Assembly: GCA_018873245.2 (NCBI GenBank)
Contig: JAEMBT020000008.1
Location: 7,470,238-7,534,237 of the forward strand
Origin: Archegozetes longisetosus
Lineage: Eukaryota; Arthropoda; Arachnida; Sarcoptiformes; Trhypochthoniidae
DNA: 64,000 nt
Direction of reading: 5' to 3'
In this document: positions 1 to 14,552 of the stretch, one piece after another
Numbering within the stretch: position 1 is the first letter of the stretch
Layout of the letters: each line of letters starts with the position of its first letter
Made by a program: the position numbers and the translations under genes
The notes under the pieces: generated by a model
Seen by the model: only the letters and a program-made list of their open reading frames with translations
Database searches by the model: none
What the model was told of the DNA's origin: nothing

Positions 1-308
1 TCAATGGATGACAATAATATTGTTAACAATGAAAAACTTCAAATCATTTTGAACAAATAAAAAGATAATCTGAAATTTCATATCTAAAAGTGAGTTTCTA
101 TATATCAGTAGATCTAAATTTTCGCATTTATCTTATCTCTTAAATTCTTTTTAGAAATCCATTGAATTTAAAAGACATGATAGATACGAAAAGTTAGAGC
201 TATCGATATATAGAACTTACTTTTAGATATGAAGTTTCAGATTATCTTTTTTTTGTTCAAAATGATTTGAAGTTTTTCATTGTTAACAATGTTATTGCCA
301 TCCATTGA
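1..308. repeat. Foldback (long inverted-repeat) element
   Basis: The first ~145 bases are repeated as a near-perfect reverse complement, with the centre near 155. The outer ends read CAATGGATG and CATCCATTG, and the inner motif TGTTAACAATGAAAAACTTC occurs in both arms. No coding capacity is visible. It resembles a foldback or MITE-type element. The left boundary is at the window edge, so the element and any target duplication may be incomplete. Confidence 0.8.
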
Positions 309-3300
309 GTAATTTGACTGAATTACAGTACATTTTGATAGGCAAAATACATAGGAATCAATAGTAATAAGCCATAGAAAATCACTTTTTGAGTGGTCAT
401 AACTCGTAAGTGTCTAGCGGTCAGCCTTTTTTATATGCCTTTTCGAACATCATATGACATGTTATTTATGCCATAAAAACATTTTTGAAATCGGTTATTA
501 CATAGTTCCGAACTTCCCTCGTTAGATAAAGTTGTATCAAATTCTGTCAATATTTATTGAGAACAATATGTTATTGAAAATTCTACTGTTCAAACTGATA
601 GCACGCGATCACAATGGAAATCACATGAGAACTATTTAAATACTTCGCTTAACAATGATTTATAAAACGCAATGATCTATTTTTGGGTATTTACTGATAT
701 TGGAATTAGTGACTACGTACTTAATGATTAATTCAAATCATTCATTGTTTCATTTAAATGTAAAGTTATGTGAAAAAGCATTGAAGGATCAGTCACCCAA
801 CAAGACCCTGGTATCATTTTCTTTATTGTGGCAAACATACAGAAAACCCTTTATTCTTGTCTATAAATACAAAATCTGGAATTTCTACTATTTCTTACGA
901 AAGTATGAAGAGATTTCGTATTACATATCAACAAGAAAAGGATTTGTCAAAGAATTACAAGAGTATTAAATAAATAAAACGTTAAGATAGGTTATCACGA
1001 GCTGACAGGTGTCTAAATGTTTTGAAACTATAAGATTGTAAATCTTCAGCATTAATATAATGTTGAGTAAGGGATAAGAAGTTGGGCGAAGCTTAAGTGT
1101 GATCGCATCATAGACAAATAGCTCATGATTAGAGTTGAGAATTTTCTTGTTCTCAACAGGAAATCAGACAGTCAATAATTGAAATTTTCGAAGAAAAGTT
1201 TCAAGATAATTTTGAGGATTAGTCCCTTAGTAAAATGAACAGGCAATTGTTAATTATTTATGTAATACTCTAGAAAAAGAACTTTGATTACAAGTGAGAA
1301 TAATATATTTCTGGGCAAAAATTTTATAATTTTTGCAATTTTCAGTAGGCATCAATTTTCATGTTCTAAATCACAATAAATAATCAAAATTTCATTTATT
1401 CGGTGTCTTACCTAAGAAATTGGTAGTTACCGAAAAATTCTGTGCAATTAAACCCCATGTCCAGACACTTTAACACGTGATTCGGATAGATTTATGACTT
1501 ATTCGATGACTCGAATCAAGGAATAAAGTCAGTGATCACCGAAAATTCTCAACTCATTCAACTCATGAGCCAAAGAGAAGAATCAAGAATTTCATTACAG
1601 GGAATAATTCATCTCTTATAATGATATAATAAAGACTAGATTTAGACGATATAATGACAGCATACATTAATGTCTAGATAAATAGTTATCCAATTATAGG
1701 TAATTATTTGTCAAATTCGCTTATTTATAGCTTATAATTATTTCGAGAACCTATCTGTTCAATCTATTCGTTTGATGATTGATAGAATTTTAATTAAGAG
1801 CTGTATCAGAAGTGAAAAAATTTTCGGAGTTTAACAATTTTTTGCTAGTAAGAAATCAACTATGAAAATGCTATCAGAAATATTTAGACACACTACAAAA
1901 TGAGTATATAATGCGTATTAAGTTTTGGTGTTCCTTAATGTGTGCCTTTATCGCAAATATAGCTCACATTTAGATTTAGTTTTAGATAAATTTTGAATTA
2001 TATAAAAATTAATATTTTCAAGCAGAGCCCATCAACACATCGAAACTTAATGTTAGAGCCTGATGATTTCATTCAAGACTTTTCAGTTTAAATTGAGATG
2101 AATATCTTTTAGAATTAAGCTCCATACAAATACAGTACATGTTAACAATTTGTGTTCATATACTATTGAATTGTGATTTTAAGGCATAGGAAAAGGAGTT
2201 CTATCGTGCATTGATCCACCTAAAAATGCATTATTAGTGAGAGCGATGTGCAATAAAGATAGGAAAAGAAGAGTAATCGAGCCGAAAATAATGCTGTATT
2301 TGGAGCTCATCAAATTATCAACCAATATTTTATTTCAAATATTCAGAATAACATTAAATTCCTAAAAGTTAGCTCAAACTGAACTCCAGAGAGCTTTTAA
2401 ATTATTGGTCAATCTATAGTTCATTCTTCATCATGTGTGTCAAGCATAGAGTTCAAAAAACTTTCTTTCCCTTTGATGGCAACAAAATCTAAAGGTTATG
2501 ACATATCAATACACATAAAAATTCATAGAAACACATACCTCTATCTTAAGAAAAGATTATTTCTGAAATGCAATTATGCAAATGTTGATCAATCAAATAA
2601 AATGCATAAAAGGACAGTATATAATGCAATGGTTGCCATTTCCATTAGATTGCTGACAGAAAGGAATAAATTAAGTGAAAAAATATGCATTATATCCATT
2701 AAAAATTGGCAGAATATAGCAAATGATAACTTCTTCTACACTTGTTATTCACATCGATTCATTATATGCATTAGTGATAGCAAAAACTACTCACGAGAAT
2801 AGGATAAGAGCAATAAAGAACTTTTTTGCAGTTTTGGTAACAGATAAATCTTATTTCCTGCTACTAATTCAAATTCAAAGATAGTATTGATTATAATTAT
2901 TCTTCTCATGCTTTGCCAAAATTCGTCTCAATAATTGTATTATTATGTTAATTTCTTTTAATCAATAAAAATCTTTTTAAATGTTTGTTTAGAAATTTCT
3001 ATTTTTCATCTCGAGATAAGCTTTGCTATTCTTTGGTTAAGATATTTTTCATGGAAAAAGTTATTATTTGTTTGTATAAAGAAATTCCAGATAAACAAAA
3101 TGCTTCTTAAAGAATGTCATTTAGAATGAGTAGACAGTCTGCAAATCAAATAACTCTTTGGTTTTGTCTTATTAAAAGTGATTGAAATTGAGAGCTAAGT
3201 CTTTTGCTATTTTGAGACTTAGGTCAATCGATAAAGTAGAAGTGCGTAGCGTTTTTAAAAAACAAGAACAACTTAAAGACTGTTGAGCTTTTTCTAATAT

Positions 3301-6300
3301 TCTATTAGTCTTACTCTCATTTGACATCTTTCACAATACCTAAGAAAGTGCATGTTTCAATGTAGATTTGACTTTCTTCGATTTCATATAGAGTCTACTC
3401 TTAAATGTGATCAGTCAGAAAGAAACTTCAGAATAATTTAATACACATTTTAAAAAGATAGAAACAGATGTTTAAAGAAAATTCAGGAATACTAAATATT
3501 TATGACTAGTATTATCATGAGTTGCTTTTGTTCTACACAAGCTGATTTAACGAGATTTGAATTAGACGTTAGCACCAAAGTTAAGCAACTAATAGAACTA
3601 ATACCATTTAATTAATGATCACATAAATAAAGATCAAGAGAACTATTAGTAATGAGCATAATAAGAATATATGGAGCATAAGGGCAGATAATGACTAAAA
3701 GATTATACTCTATTATAATCAGTAATAAGTACTAGTATTAAATGCAGATCAGAGTCTGTATATATAGAAATGTTCGAGTTTTCAGGTAAGATTTTTCCAA
3801 GAAAAGATGCGCATTTTCCTATCTTCCAAAACTAACTTCTGTTCATCTCTTCAACTTTGAGAAATAACCTATTGTTCTGAACTTTCTGTACGTGTACGAA
3901 AATAAATTTGATAAATCTCTTAAACTGCTAAAAGTTATCATGAAAATTGTTTATGACATTTATGTTACTTTCCTTTTATATAGTTGTTCACTCAATATAT
4001 AGCACTTTGGTCTTTATGACTACCAAAAGAACAAAGCGCTAACTTAGTTATCAAAGGCAACCGGAATGAATGACATGACCAGAAATCATTTTGACGTTCA
4101 GGTTATGCAATATTCACAGAAATCTTCTTATAGAATAAGAACTCGCAATTGAATCAAATAACTATTCATTATTATGACTGATAAGTAACTAGATTACAAA
4201 TGAGGATTCGTGCAATCATTTGAATCAGAAAAATAATGATATCGCTCAAACAATAGGCTGTAAGTCGAGTGACAATAAAGTCTAGTATTTATTTAGTGTT
4301 CATTCTGCGAACACGTGTTTACTCAGAAATAAGAATATTGTTATTCCTCGACTCACAGTTGACTTTAGATCAACAATTGTTTGCCTTTAGTTTAATTAAT
4401 GCAGCAAGGGCTTAAGCTATAATTTTTGATGGAAAATAAGTAAATAGTTTTACTTTATAGACTTTAATGTGATAAAAGTTTATTTCTAGTCTACTTTTCT
4501 TAACATGTGTTGATCTATCAAAGTATAAGTGAAGGAATCCAAGCCAAAGAGAAAGTAAAACACAAAAATTCAACGCAAACTTTGCTAAAGTTTTCTCTGC
4601 TAAATACATTTGACTTGTGATTTTGTTAATGGAATAAAGTTGTCAAATCTCATTTCAAAAATCCTTATTAAATTTTTATAAGTCTGCTAGTACCTTTTTC
4701 TTTAGCTCTCGAGAAAAACACGCTCACTATTTATCCAAATAAATTTAGTTTCATTATGGCTTGAACTTCTAATTCGAGTAATTTTCAAAATTTTAAATAT
4801 ACTCAGATCTATAAACTTTTACGATCAACGAATGCTTACATAGCAAAAGCTTAATATTAGAATTTGAAGAAATATAATTAATCAATATTCAAATCAAAAG
4901 CTAAGAGAGAAGAACAAACAAGACATTCATTATTCTATAACAATGTTTATTCAGTGTAAATTCAATTATTCATTTGAGAAGATCCAAGAAAACGGAGTAT
5001 ATTTTGTATTAACTAATGCTTATTATTCAAGAAGTTTCAAAGTGTATAACATCTCATTAGCGATTTCTCGCAATATTAAACGAGGAACAGATGCTAAGCA
5101 TAGTTGTATTGCTTTAGATAAAATTAAAATCTTCTATTGGTATTAAATAGAGACTCAAGTGACTGGAGCAACTAAGTAAGAATAAGGGTGTAGGATTAAA
5201 GGATCAAAACAGTACTAAGTGGAAACTTCTAATAGAATACTTAAGCACCATAGAAAAACTAAATAAATAAAACTTTATTAAAATTAGATTTGAAAAATTT
5301 GCTGCATCTAACTTATTTAAAGTGAAAATCTAGCCTTGACATTAAATATTTAAAAAAATTAGACTAAATTAATTTTGTTGCCTTTGAAAACTTCTAGTGC
5401 ACTCAATTTCTCTTTGTATGCTGCATTAATCTCTGTACTTTTAAAGGGTGAATTTCAACAATTTTTATGCAAATATAGTTATGCTTATTCTTCTTTTGTG
5501 ATCTTTCGAATGCCTAAAAGTTCCTCAGCATGTGAAAAATTAATTTGAATTGTATTTGAGTCAAATCCTAATGTAATCTGTAGAGAAATTCAATTTATTT
5601 CATTAATACTTTGATCTCAATAGGATTTTGAATACTGGTAAAATTAATAAAATATAATTTTTAAGAATTTCGGCTCAATTTTTTTCAAACAAAATCTATT
5701 GAAACTTAAAATTCTAATACAAAAGTGTAACTTATGATAGAGTAATGAAAAGAAAATTATGAGATTATGAAAGTATTGTAAATTTTTGAGAAAAGAAATT
5801 AAGGAATAATAGTTTTCTCTAAAGGAATTTAGATTATGAGTCTATAGAAAATATAATGCAGTGATATATAAAAATTGATTTATAAAGAAAAATGCTTTCG
5901 TTTATTTGATCCGAATCATATTTTGGAAACTAAATTGGAGTCATTTATTGTATGTCTTATCATTTTTTGGCGTATCTAGTATTTGAGCTTTAATAATTTC
6001 AATAAAACAGAAGAGAATACTTTTATATCCTATAAAAATATATGTTATCATCAGATATTTTCGCTAATGGTATACACCATAAATACAATATAAGAGAAAC
6101 AAATCCCTATCGTTCAGAATAAATAAATCTTATTTTAATCTAACATACAGTCAAAAAGAGATTTTATCCATAGATCTTTCAGGAACTATAGAATTGAAGA
6201 ATAAATTCTCATTATTGATTATCACTATCAAAACACATTATTGAAATTAGGTTTTCATTGACTCATTTATTAATGATTTTCAAGTCGAGCTTGAACAGAA

Positions 6301-8568
6301 TTAATTAATTAATTACAGATTAGTAGATGACCCTAATTTAGCACTCTCTATAAAAAAGGGTTTCATATAGTGAAAAATCTAATTGAACATTTAGGGGAGT
6401 AGTCTATAAAAATGTAGTACTGGTCTTATAGGAATAGTTGAAACAAAATTATCCAAATAAGGGCATTCCAAAAGTGTATAAAGCCTTAAACCTGCTCTAA
6501 GTGTTTTTATCAAATAATAGTTTCATGTAATCAATGATTTTCAGCTTTCCACTTGAATAAACCTCAAAGAGAGGACAAACTAATACATTTTAGAGATCAA
6601 AATTTCGATTTCAAAAGTTTTTTTAGGAATCAGTTGTATAGAAAGAATTCATGAACCGAATTGAATGGCTTTCAAAATAATGAAATAAACTTTTAAAGCA
6701 CTGAAACTGAGAATTTATATGAATTTTGGCTCAATAGTAATAAAGTTTTCAAATTATTAAATAAGAAATTTATATAAAATGAAATTCATCCTTCAATATT
6801 CAATACTCTAAGAGAATATGAGTTTTGCTGATCAAGTTTCAGGTTTATTATTCTTGAAGTGTTTGTTTTTAAAGAGGGTTATTATATACTTGAGTATAAT
6901 TTATTCAAGTTTATTGTTGGAAACGTACTCACTTATGAGATTCACTCGAGTAAGCGAACACTCGACAATTGATTCTCTCCTCTTGTCAAACAATTGGCTC
7001 ATCAAAAAAGCCACTCAAATAAAAACAGATGTTAAGCTTATATCTGAATGAATTTTTATAAAGTTTATAAAGTTTTGGAACCTTAAACTTTGCAAACTTG
7101 CAAGTCCATTTTATTGACCAGAATCAATTTTCTAGATAGTGACGAACTCATTAATCATGTCGTTGAACATTGATGTAACATTTAAAGCTTATAAAATTAG
7201 TTGATTATAGAAAAAATAATTAGGTTTATCTTTATTCTATTCCAGAGAACTTCATTCAAAATATAATGAATAAATTGAGGGAGTTCTTCAATAGTTAAGA
7301 AAATAATAGCTTAGAGAACATCAAATATAATAAAAGAATATGACAAAATATTGACAAATAGAGACTAAACAAAATGTATTTCTTGTATGCATTAAAATAA
7401 ATCATATAGAAGTATTCACTTATGTTCTATTTTGTTTGCTTAGAGTCAATATTCTGTATATTTTGCAAAGAATCGTGAATTGACTCTATATCTCTGTCCT
7501 TTCATGTTTTAAAAGCATTTTGCAAACTCAAATAATATTTATTTTCGTTATTGTTTTAAATTATTTAAGAGAATTCAAGCATGCATCAATGCAATCAACT
7601 ATTTTGATACACACAGGATTGAGAAATCATTTAAAAAGTTGTTTAGTTTTCAAATAACTTTTCCTAAACCTATCTAAAGATTTAGGCGTTTTCAGAAATA
7701 TTCGGCCAACTTCTATATTAAAGGTTCAAAAATAAGTTCGACTTTCATTTCTAAAGACACACCTTATGGCAGATGTAACAAAATACTCTCGTAAACAATT
7801 TATCGCTTCATTTAAAGTTTTATTGTTTGATTCTTTTTTTCACAAACGAAACTCATATATCTGACTAAAATACATAATAAGGATGTGAAGAATTATCACC
7901 TTTCGTATCTAATTCTTATAATTCATTCTAACGATATTTGAAAATTGAAGGTTAAGTGAACAACATATTGTGTCAGCTGTTCAAGTGTATTAATTCATCA
8001 TAGTATTTGGTTAGTTTTCCAAAAAGCAGTTTACCTATTGTAATAAACTTTTCATACACCAAATAATGCTCTACCAAATTGCTCTCATCCTATGATTGAC
8101 ATAAATAAATCAAATTTTGCAAACAAATTAATATTCGGTAGAATATTTATGTTATTATTATTGATAAGTTACACAAATTTGACAAAAACTTGTGTCAAAT
8201 AACTTAGTGATCCTTGTTTTCCAAATAACTATGAATAAATAATGATCTTTTGCTAATGTACACTAGTTTGAGATAAAATTCGCGCCATTCTTTTCAAAAT
8301 GTCTTATCACTATTTTCGAAATAATACTTAGTAAATAATGATTGCTTTGTCAGAGAAAAATTTATCTTTTACTCACTCTAATCTTACTTGTATTGATCAT
8401 TTAATAGAGAGATTATTAGATTTTAAATCCCTTTTAAAGGAAAATTTTTATGAATACCATTATGAAAATGTTTTAATAACTTTAAGTTGGTCCAAGCCAT
8501 GAAAATGGCACTATTTTTCTCGAATTACTTGAACAAATTTAAAAATAAAATATAAATCTTATATTCAG
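309..8568. other. Long AT-rich stretch with no supported gene
   Basis: I found no recognisable protein, RNA gene or clear transposon here. The short open frames (for example 700-969, 2437-2802, 4943-5146, 6818-7051) are low-complexity, and 2437-2802 starts at a GTG. None matches a family I know. Upstream exons of the membrane protein that begins around 8569 could lie in this stretch, but I could not identify them. Confidence 0.5.
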
Positions 8569-9744
8569 GTCTTATACATAATGATTCTGACAGCTGGAAC
8601 ATTCCATATCCATTCTGTTTATGACGAGTATCGTGAGTATTCAATTCCCAAAGCATAAATAAATCTTTTTCAACCTTAGCATTCACATTAATTATATTTG
8701 AAAACTATTAGAGAAATAAAAGTGATTGCATTAAATCATAGTTATATTGAAGAAAAATGTCTCATGTTTATAAATTATGAGCACAACATATATGTATTTC
8801 TAATCGATTTCTTTTTTTCTTCACTCGAAGTTCTATTAGTCTTTACTATAATAATGGTTTGTTTATCCGCATTACTGGTCATCGCGTCAATTCTATTACT
8901 TATTGGACTTTGCGGAGTATGTTATCAAACAATTACTTATGTTTTTCAAACAATAAAATTAATTAATACTAGAAACTGACAAACCCTGAAAGTCAACAAT
9001 ACAATGATTAAGATAGTAATTAAATATACTCAACTTTTCATCAATGAAAAAAATTTTATTCCTTACATCTAACCAATGATCCCAATAGATAAAATCTAGT
9101 TTATATCCTTTTATATTATGCCAGAGCCAATCCTCAAACTATACAAGAAAGCTATACAATTATTATAATTAAGATAATTGTTTAAAGTATCATCGTTGCC
9201 AACTTGTTCACTTCAAATCTAGACCAAAAATGCGATAGGGTCCTATATGAAAACTTTTAAATTTTAATCAAAAGTATGTAAAAACTACTTATATTTTTAT
9301 TATTAAGTGAATACTTTTTCTCTAGCTTGTTTCTTTAAGATATTTTAACAGTTTTAAAAAATGAAACTTAAACCGATCTAAAAGATCTAAGCACAGCTTG
9401 AAAACAGCTAAGTTGATGTGTCATTGCCAGTACTATTTTATTTTTCCATGATTAATAAAATTGGGAGCAAACCTTTTAATCAATAGAAATATTGTGTATA
9501 TTCTTATCAATTAGATCTTCAAACTTTCTCTATTCAAGAACGACCCGTACATTGTATATAAATATTTTACTATTTGCATCTAACGAAAATGCATGTATCT
9601 AGTTTTTCTTAAGTTATAATGTTATGTTTACGACCCATTATACTTAGAACCATTATCAGTATTCATAAAACTTAACAGCAATTCATATAAACAAGTGTCC
9701 AGCTGACTGAATCCTCCAAAACTGGACGGTTGGCAACGTTGAAC

Positions 9745-9775
<31 letters not shown>

Positions 9776-12190
9776 ACAATCGAAAGAAGCATTTAACTCA
9801 TGATTTCCGGACACTAAGTCCAATAACGAGAGTCAGATTTATATCTTCTAATACTATTAAGGTAGAACCTGATATATCTAATATCTAGGATAACACCAAT
9901 TTAATGGTTCCGTGGCTCATCACACTGTCAGTGACTACTATACTGGATGTGTCAGTTTCTCTATACCTGTTCTTTAAATCAGTAAGCATCTGTTCGGCTC
10001 TATTTCAGCTCAAATAATCTCTTGAGAGGATATTGCACTCAATGGTTGTGCCATAACTTTATTATAACTTTCGCTCTCCTAATAATGGGTATTAGTATTG
10101 CTCCTACAGCTGCAGCTGGAATGTGATATTTCAGGCGTATTGCATATGCACTAGAAATATATTCTCCTTTTATTCTTTCTTCGTATACTAAATTTAATAT
10201 AATTTCTTCTGGTGTTGTGTGATTTTTTTAATAACCACCAAATTCCAGCGAGAGTTATGGAAAGAATATTATAGAGTATTCGACAAGTGTTTTCGTTTGG
10301 TTTTTATGATCAGAAATAAAAACTCAACCTAATTGAGAACCATTGTTATTGAAAACATCCTGTTTTCTTAACTTAATAAAATTCAATTATTTAGGCCATG
10401 TAAATTTTCATTCATTGTCTACGAAAGAATAATTTCTAGCATTAGAATAATCTTTCAGCTACTTTTTGAAAATTTAATAAAGTTTGAATAAGTCAAATTT
10501 AAATAATGCCTCTGTTAACATGAAAAGTATGGCAAAATTTAATTAGATTGTATGATTTAAATGTTAAAATCTAAACTAAAAAGACATAAATTTCATGATT
10601 CATTGAAACATAAGAGCATCAGTCCGATATTACCTCTAGTTTTTGATGTGCAATATTCTCAGTAAATTAAATTCTCTTAGAATGGAATAATATATTTTCA
10701 GACTTTAATCTAAAGTTTCTCTGTTTTTCTAGGCTATAGACCCATTCAAAGCCATCTTATTTGTTATCGACTTTGTCATTTGCGTATTCAACGTAAGAAT
10801 TAAACTAAAACTTTATTTGAGTGTGTGATTATTTAAGTGACTATTTCTCAGTTTTTAAGACTACTTTATATTCAATGAATAAGCGAAAGCAAAATAAGTG
10901 TGACACTTAGTTTCTTTAATGGGGATAAACGAGACTTAGATTGTGAAGAAATACCATCGAATTGATATGCCTGGAAAATGATCCCACATTGAAGTCACTA
11001 ATCAATAATTCTCATAATCAATGCGTTAAGCAGATTTTCATTCAACACTTTCTTATTACAACAAAATGTTAATTTATTCTTCCCAGATAAAAAAATCTTC
11101 TCATGTCTATAATAGAATAGACATAAGTTCAAGGATATGATACATAAATAGATTAAACTTATTAATAGAAATTTTAATAATTTTTTAGTTTCTGTTTGAA
11201 ATACAATGCTCTTTGAAATAAGAGATGTAATTGTAAGGAATAATTATCTTTTTTATATCAATGCTTTAAGTCCCAAAATACGCACATATTCTGATTGAAA
11301 AATATTTTTGATTAATTAAGGTTTAGCTGTCAAGATATTTTATTAAAGCTGAATATTCTATAATTTTGTTTCTATAGGTATATTGTTTCCTATGTGTTAT
11401 CTCATACTATCAACAAAGTTCGCTGATCAGAGCCCAGTGTAGATATCGACCTGATAAACAGGTAATGTTAAAAAATGCAAAGTTCTGACTGAATATATAG
11501 CTACGAAACCAAATAATCATTGTATTTGATCAAATACTAATTCTATCAATCATGAGAAATGTGACAGTTCTAATAGCTTCTGAATTGGAAAAAGTTTTCA
11601 AATAATAGAAAGTTTCTCTCATAGTATTCTTCGAAAGCAAAGAACGATTTATATAATGGAAAACACAATGGATGTTATAACAAAGATCTTAAATCTAAAG
11701 ATAATGGACAGCCGATGACAACGGCAAATACTCACAACAATCATAGTGACGCGAAACATTACCTGCAAGTGAAGTAAGTAATAAGTAGAGACAAAAAAGT
11801 TCAATAGTTCAAAATACACGATACCAAAAAGAATTTCTCTGTTTAAGATCAATTACTGTATATGTCATGGAAATGTCATTTCTATTCTATTTTCAATTCA
11901 GAAAAGACTATAGGAATGAGTTGAGTGTCATCGCCGAAGAGAATAGCGGAGTCTTTATCGAACCTCATCGCAAGATTAGTTCAGATGCCAGTTCTGGTGG
12001 CCGTACAGACACCAGTCAGTTGATGTCTAGCCATGAGGAATGGTCTCAGTCTGGGGTTAGGTCGCCTATTATCGAGGACTTAAGTATAATGAATGACTTA
12101 TCAGATATTCAGAGCAGAGCGCAAAACGACTTGAATGAGAGAATATGTGAACAGAGTAATACTGTCATTATTATTGACGAACTGCTGTAA
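8569..12190 (+). CDS. Multi-span (tetraspan-like) membrane protein, 3' exons
   Basis: Five candidate exons are seen: 8569-8632, 8831-8916, 10733-10792, 11378-11461, and a last one from about 11902 to the stop at 12190. The first four join in phase (1, 0, 0). They encode three hydrophobic segments: one around VLYIMILTAG, one in the second exon (LLVFTIIMVCLSALLVIASI), and one across exons three and four (AILFVIDFVICVFNVYCFLC) followed by SYYQQ. The last exon encodes a hydrophilic, Ser- and acid-rich tail of about 95 residues ending in IIIDELL, probably cytoplasmic. The AIDPFKAI...FNVYCFLCVISYYQQ segment is reminiscent of the last span of arthropod LAPTM4-like lysosomal tetraspan proteins; that assignment is inference. 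The junction into the last exon does not fit phase 0 with the strong acceptor at 11900-11901, so a small exon may be missing. Exons encoding the N-terminus are also missing. Confidence 0.5.
9745..9771. repeat. (TA)n microsatellite
   Basis: Uninterrupted TA dinucleotides in the intron between the second and third exons of the membrane-protein gene. Confidence 0.95.
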
Positions 12191-13296
12191 TAGCTTTTCT
12201 TTATTCTTAACTATTATTCCTATTCTTGAACTGTTGTAATGATGTTTGTATCAAATGTTAATTTATTTATCATTAAATTTTTAATAATCCTTCATTTTTG
12301 GCTCAGTTTTTGATCTTAATTTTGTTAAGATTAATAATGAAAATAGTTCTTTTGCCCGAACAGGAGCTTTATAGTAGAATATTCTAAATCTAATAGACTA
12401 TTTTCGATTTCACAATAAATAGCTTGTACTTCCAATTTGATAGAAATCGTTTCTGAAAGTCGCAATTTCTAAAGAATTTCTGCTCTTTTGAGTCTTTTTA
12501 AGAAAGTGTTCTTTTAAAGTAAAATGAAACTTTGCAAGAATATTGCGAAACATAAGTTCATTTATCCCTAGTTTAGAGCAACGATAATAATAATAATGCA
12601 AATGCTCATAATTCCTAAGCGAGTGACCTAGAGGTATTCTCAAAATGAATTGCAAAAAGTTTCGAAACTATTTTTATTGATTGGAAAAGCAAAAAAATTG
12701 AATATAATTTTTTATGCGCTGTTTTTCTATTCAAGCAAAGGCCAATTAATTTAATTTGTCAATTGAGTCAATCAACTAAGCAGTTAACTAAATATCAGTT
12801 CAGTTTATCTAACGAACAGTTTATCACTTGTTTCCTACCAATGAACTCAAAGACTGAACATTTATGAGCACTTCTCTCGACGAAAAAACAGCTAAAAAAG
12901 TCAAATTCTTCAGAAAGGCATTTAAGTCGAGTTAAGAGAATTGCTATACATTAGTCTAGAGAGCTTTTTGGAGTACATGAGACTTAAAAGAGAGAGTAAA
13001 GAATAACATCTAAATGGACACATCAGAACAAGCATTAGTTGGCTTTATCTCATTCGTGGCAAGCGTGAAGAGTGAACAACACGACTGAAACATTTACCTA
13101 ACAGTTACATAATGTCGTGCAGTTTCGCTATATATATACTGTAGCATATAAAGTTTCATTTGAGAAATCAATGCTATGTTCGTTACTGTGTAATTCAGTT
13201 ATAGGCTTTTAGGTAGACATTTTCATAGAGTGGGTTAACCACTATACTAAAAAACCGAGCACTTAATCCATTCTTACTGAGATTTTAAGAATGCCT

Positions 13297-13345
<49 letters not shown>

Positions 13346-14552
13346 GTGCTCACTATTGTTCTTATTTATTTTCAGTTGATTTAAGTCTTAAGTCATTGTG
13401 TTTATCCTCAGTGCAAAACAATTTTCATTAATCTCGTAAGAAATTTATTTTTCCACTTCAATGGGACTAATGGTAGAGTCAATAAGACGCTGATAATGGA
13501 GTTCAATAAAACTGCTTATTTGGCATAAAATTATGATCCTTTTTATAGGGGTTAACGCACTAAAAATTAGTATCTCAGCAATGCTTTTCAGTTGTTACAC
13601 AGTTTTAAAAATTTGATTAATGTAGTCTATACTTTAATGTGCTTTAAGTATTAGTCAAATTTTCGGATTTGGTAAATGTTTTAGCTACAGTTTTCAATAT
13701 TGTTTTATTTTGAGATGCACTAATAGCACTGATCAGCACAGGGTAAACCATTGATAAGCTTGAAGTACTAACTTTTTAGCAACTCATTCAAAACTAAAAC
13801 TTTCAGATTATGTTATCCATTAGTGACAGGCTCGAAAACAATATTAATAATAAAAATAAGAATAATTTAAAAGTATATGTTAACATTACTTTCATGTTGG
13901 TTTAGTTAGGATAAATTAATAATTAACTTGACAGATATAAAAATAAAAGCTCGTTGGAACGCACTATTAATCCTTTTGTTGAGACTGAGTTGCCAGTCGC
14001 GACCGTACCCTACCTTACTATCTTTTATGAATAATTGAGGATTGATTGAATAACTTGGGCTTTTAGACGGATATTACTGCTGCAAATCACGTTCGTGTTA
14101 AGTTTAGGTTATATTGAAACAGGAAGATTTGACCTAAATCTAACCTAAACTTTTAAAGTATGGTTGAAGAGCGTAGTCTGCAAAAAGTGTTCGATCATAT
14201 CTCCGAAAGCCATAATTTGAGGATTAACATGCTTATCAACAATTGTCAGAGTACTATTTAATTTTATCAAAGATTCAGTTTTTATAATTAGGATAATTTT
14301 TTATTTACTCAAAAATACGTTCATTTACAAACATCGGGTTTTGGAACAACCTATAAGATAAAAGAAGATTAAATTAATATAGATTCAATTCTTTTAGAAG
14401 GAAAAATGAGTTTCACTATCCCGTTAAATGAAATAATTGAAATTGTATTAAACTAATTATTGATAGAAATACGAAGTAATTTACTCCTATCACGCATAAA
14501 AAGTTATATTTTAATATTGTTCATAAATAATTATTTAAATACAAACTACGTT
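12191..14552. other. Intergenic, no supported gene
   Basis: This is intergenic between the membrane-protein gene (+) and the GILT gene (-), which converge. It contains a CT microsatellite and a small inverted repeat (arms near 14098-14112 and 14139-14155, core TTTAGGTTA / TAACCTAAA). No coding signal was recognised. Confidence 0.6.
13302..13344. repeat. (CT)n microsatellite
   Basis: About 21 uninterrupted CT units in intergenic DNA. Confidence 0.97.

Noticed and set aside
700..969. 89-codon open frame
   Set aside because: Does not start at ATG in context (ttggaattag), no recognisable domain, no splice context.
2437..2802. 121-codon open frame
   Set aside because: Starts at GTG, low-complexity Lys/Ile/Asn-rich, no family resemblance. 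A chance frame in AT-rich DNA.
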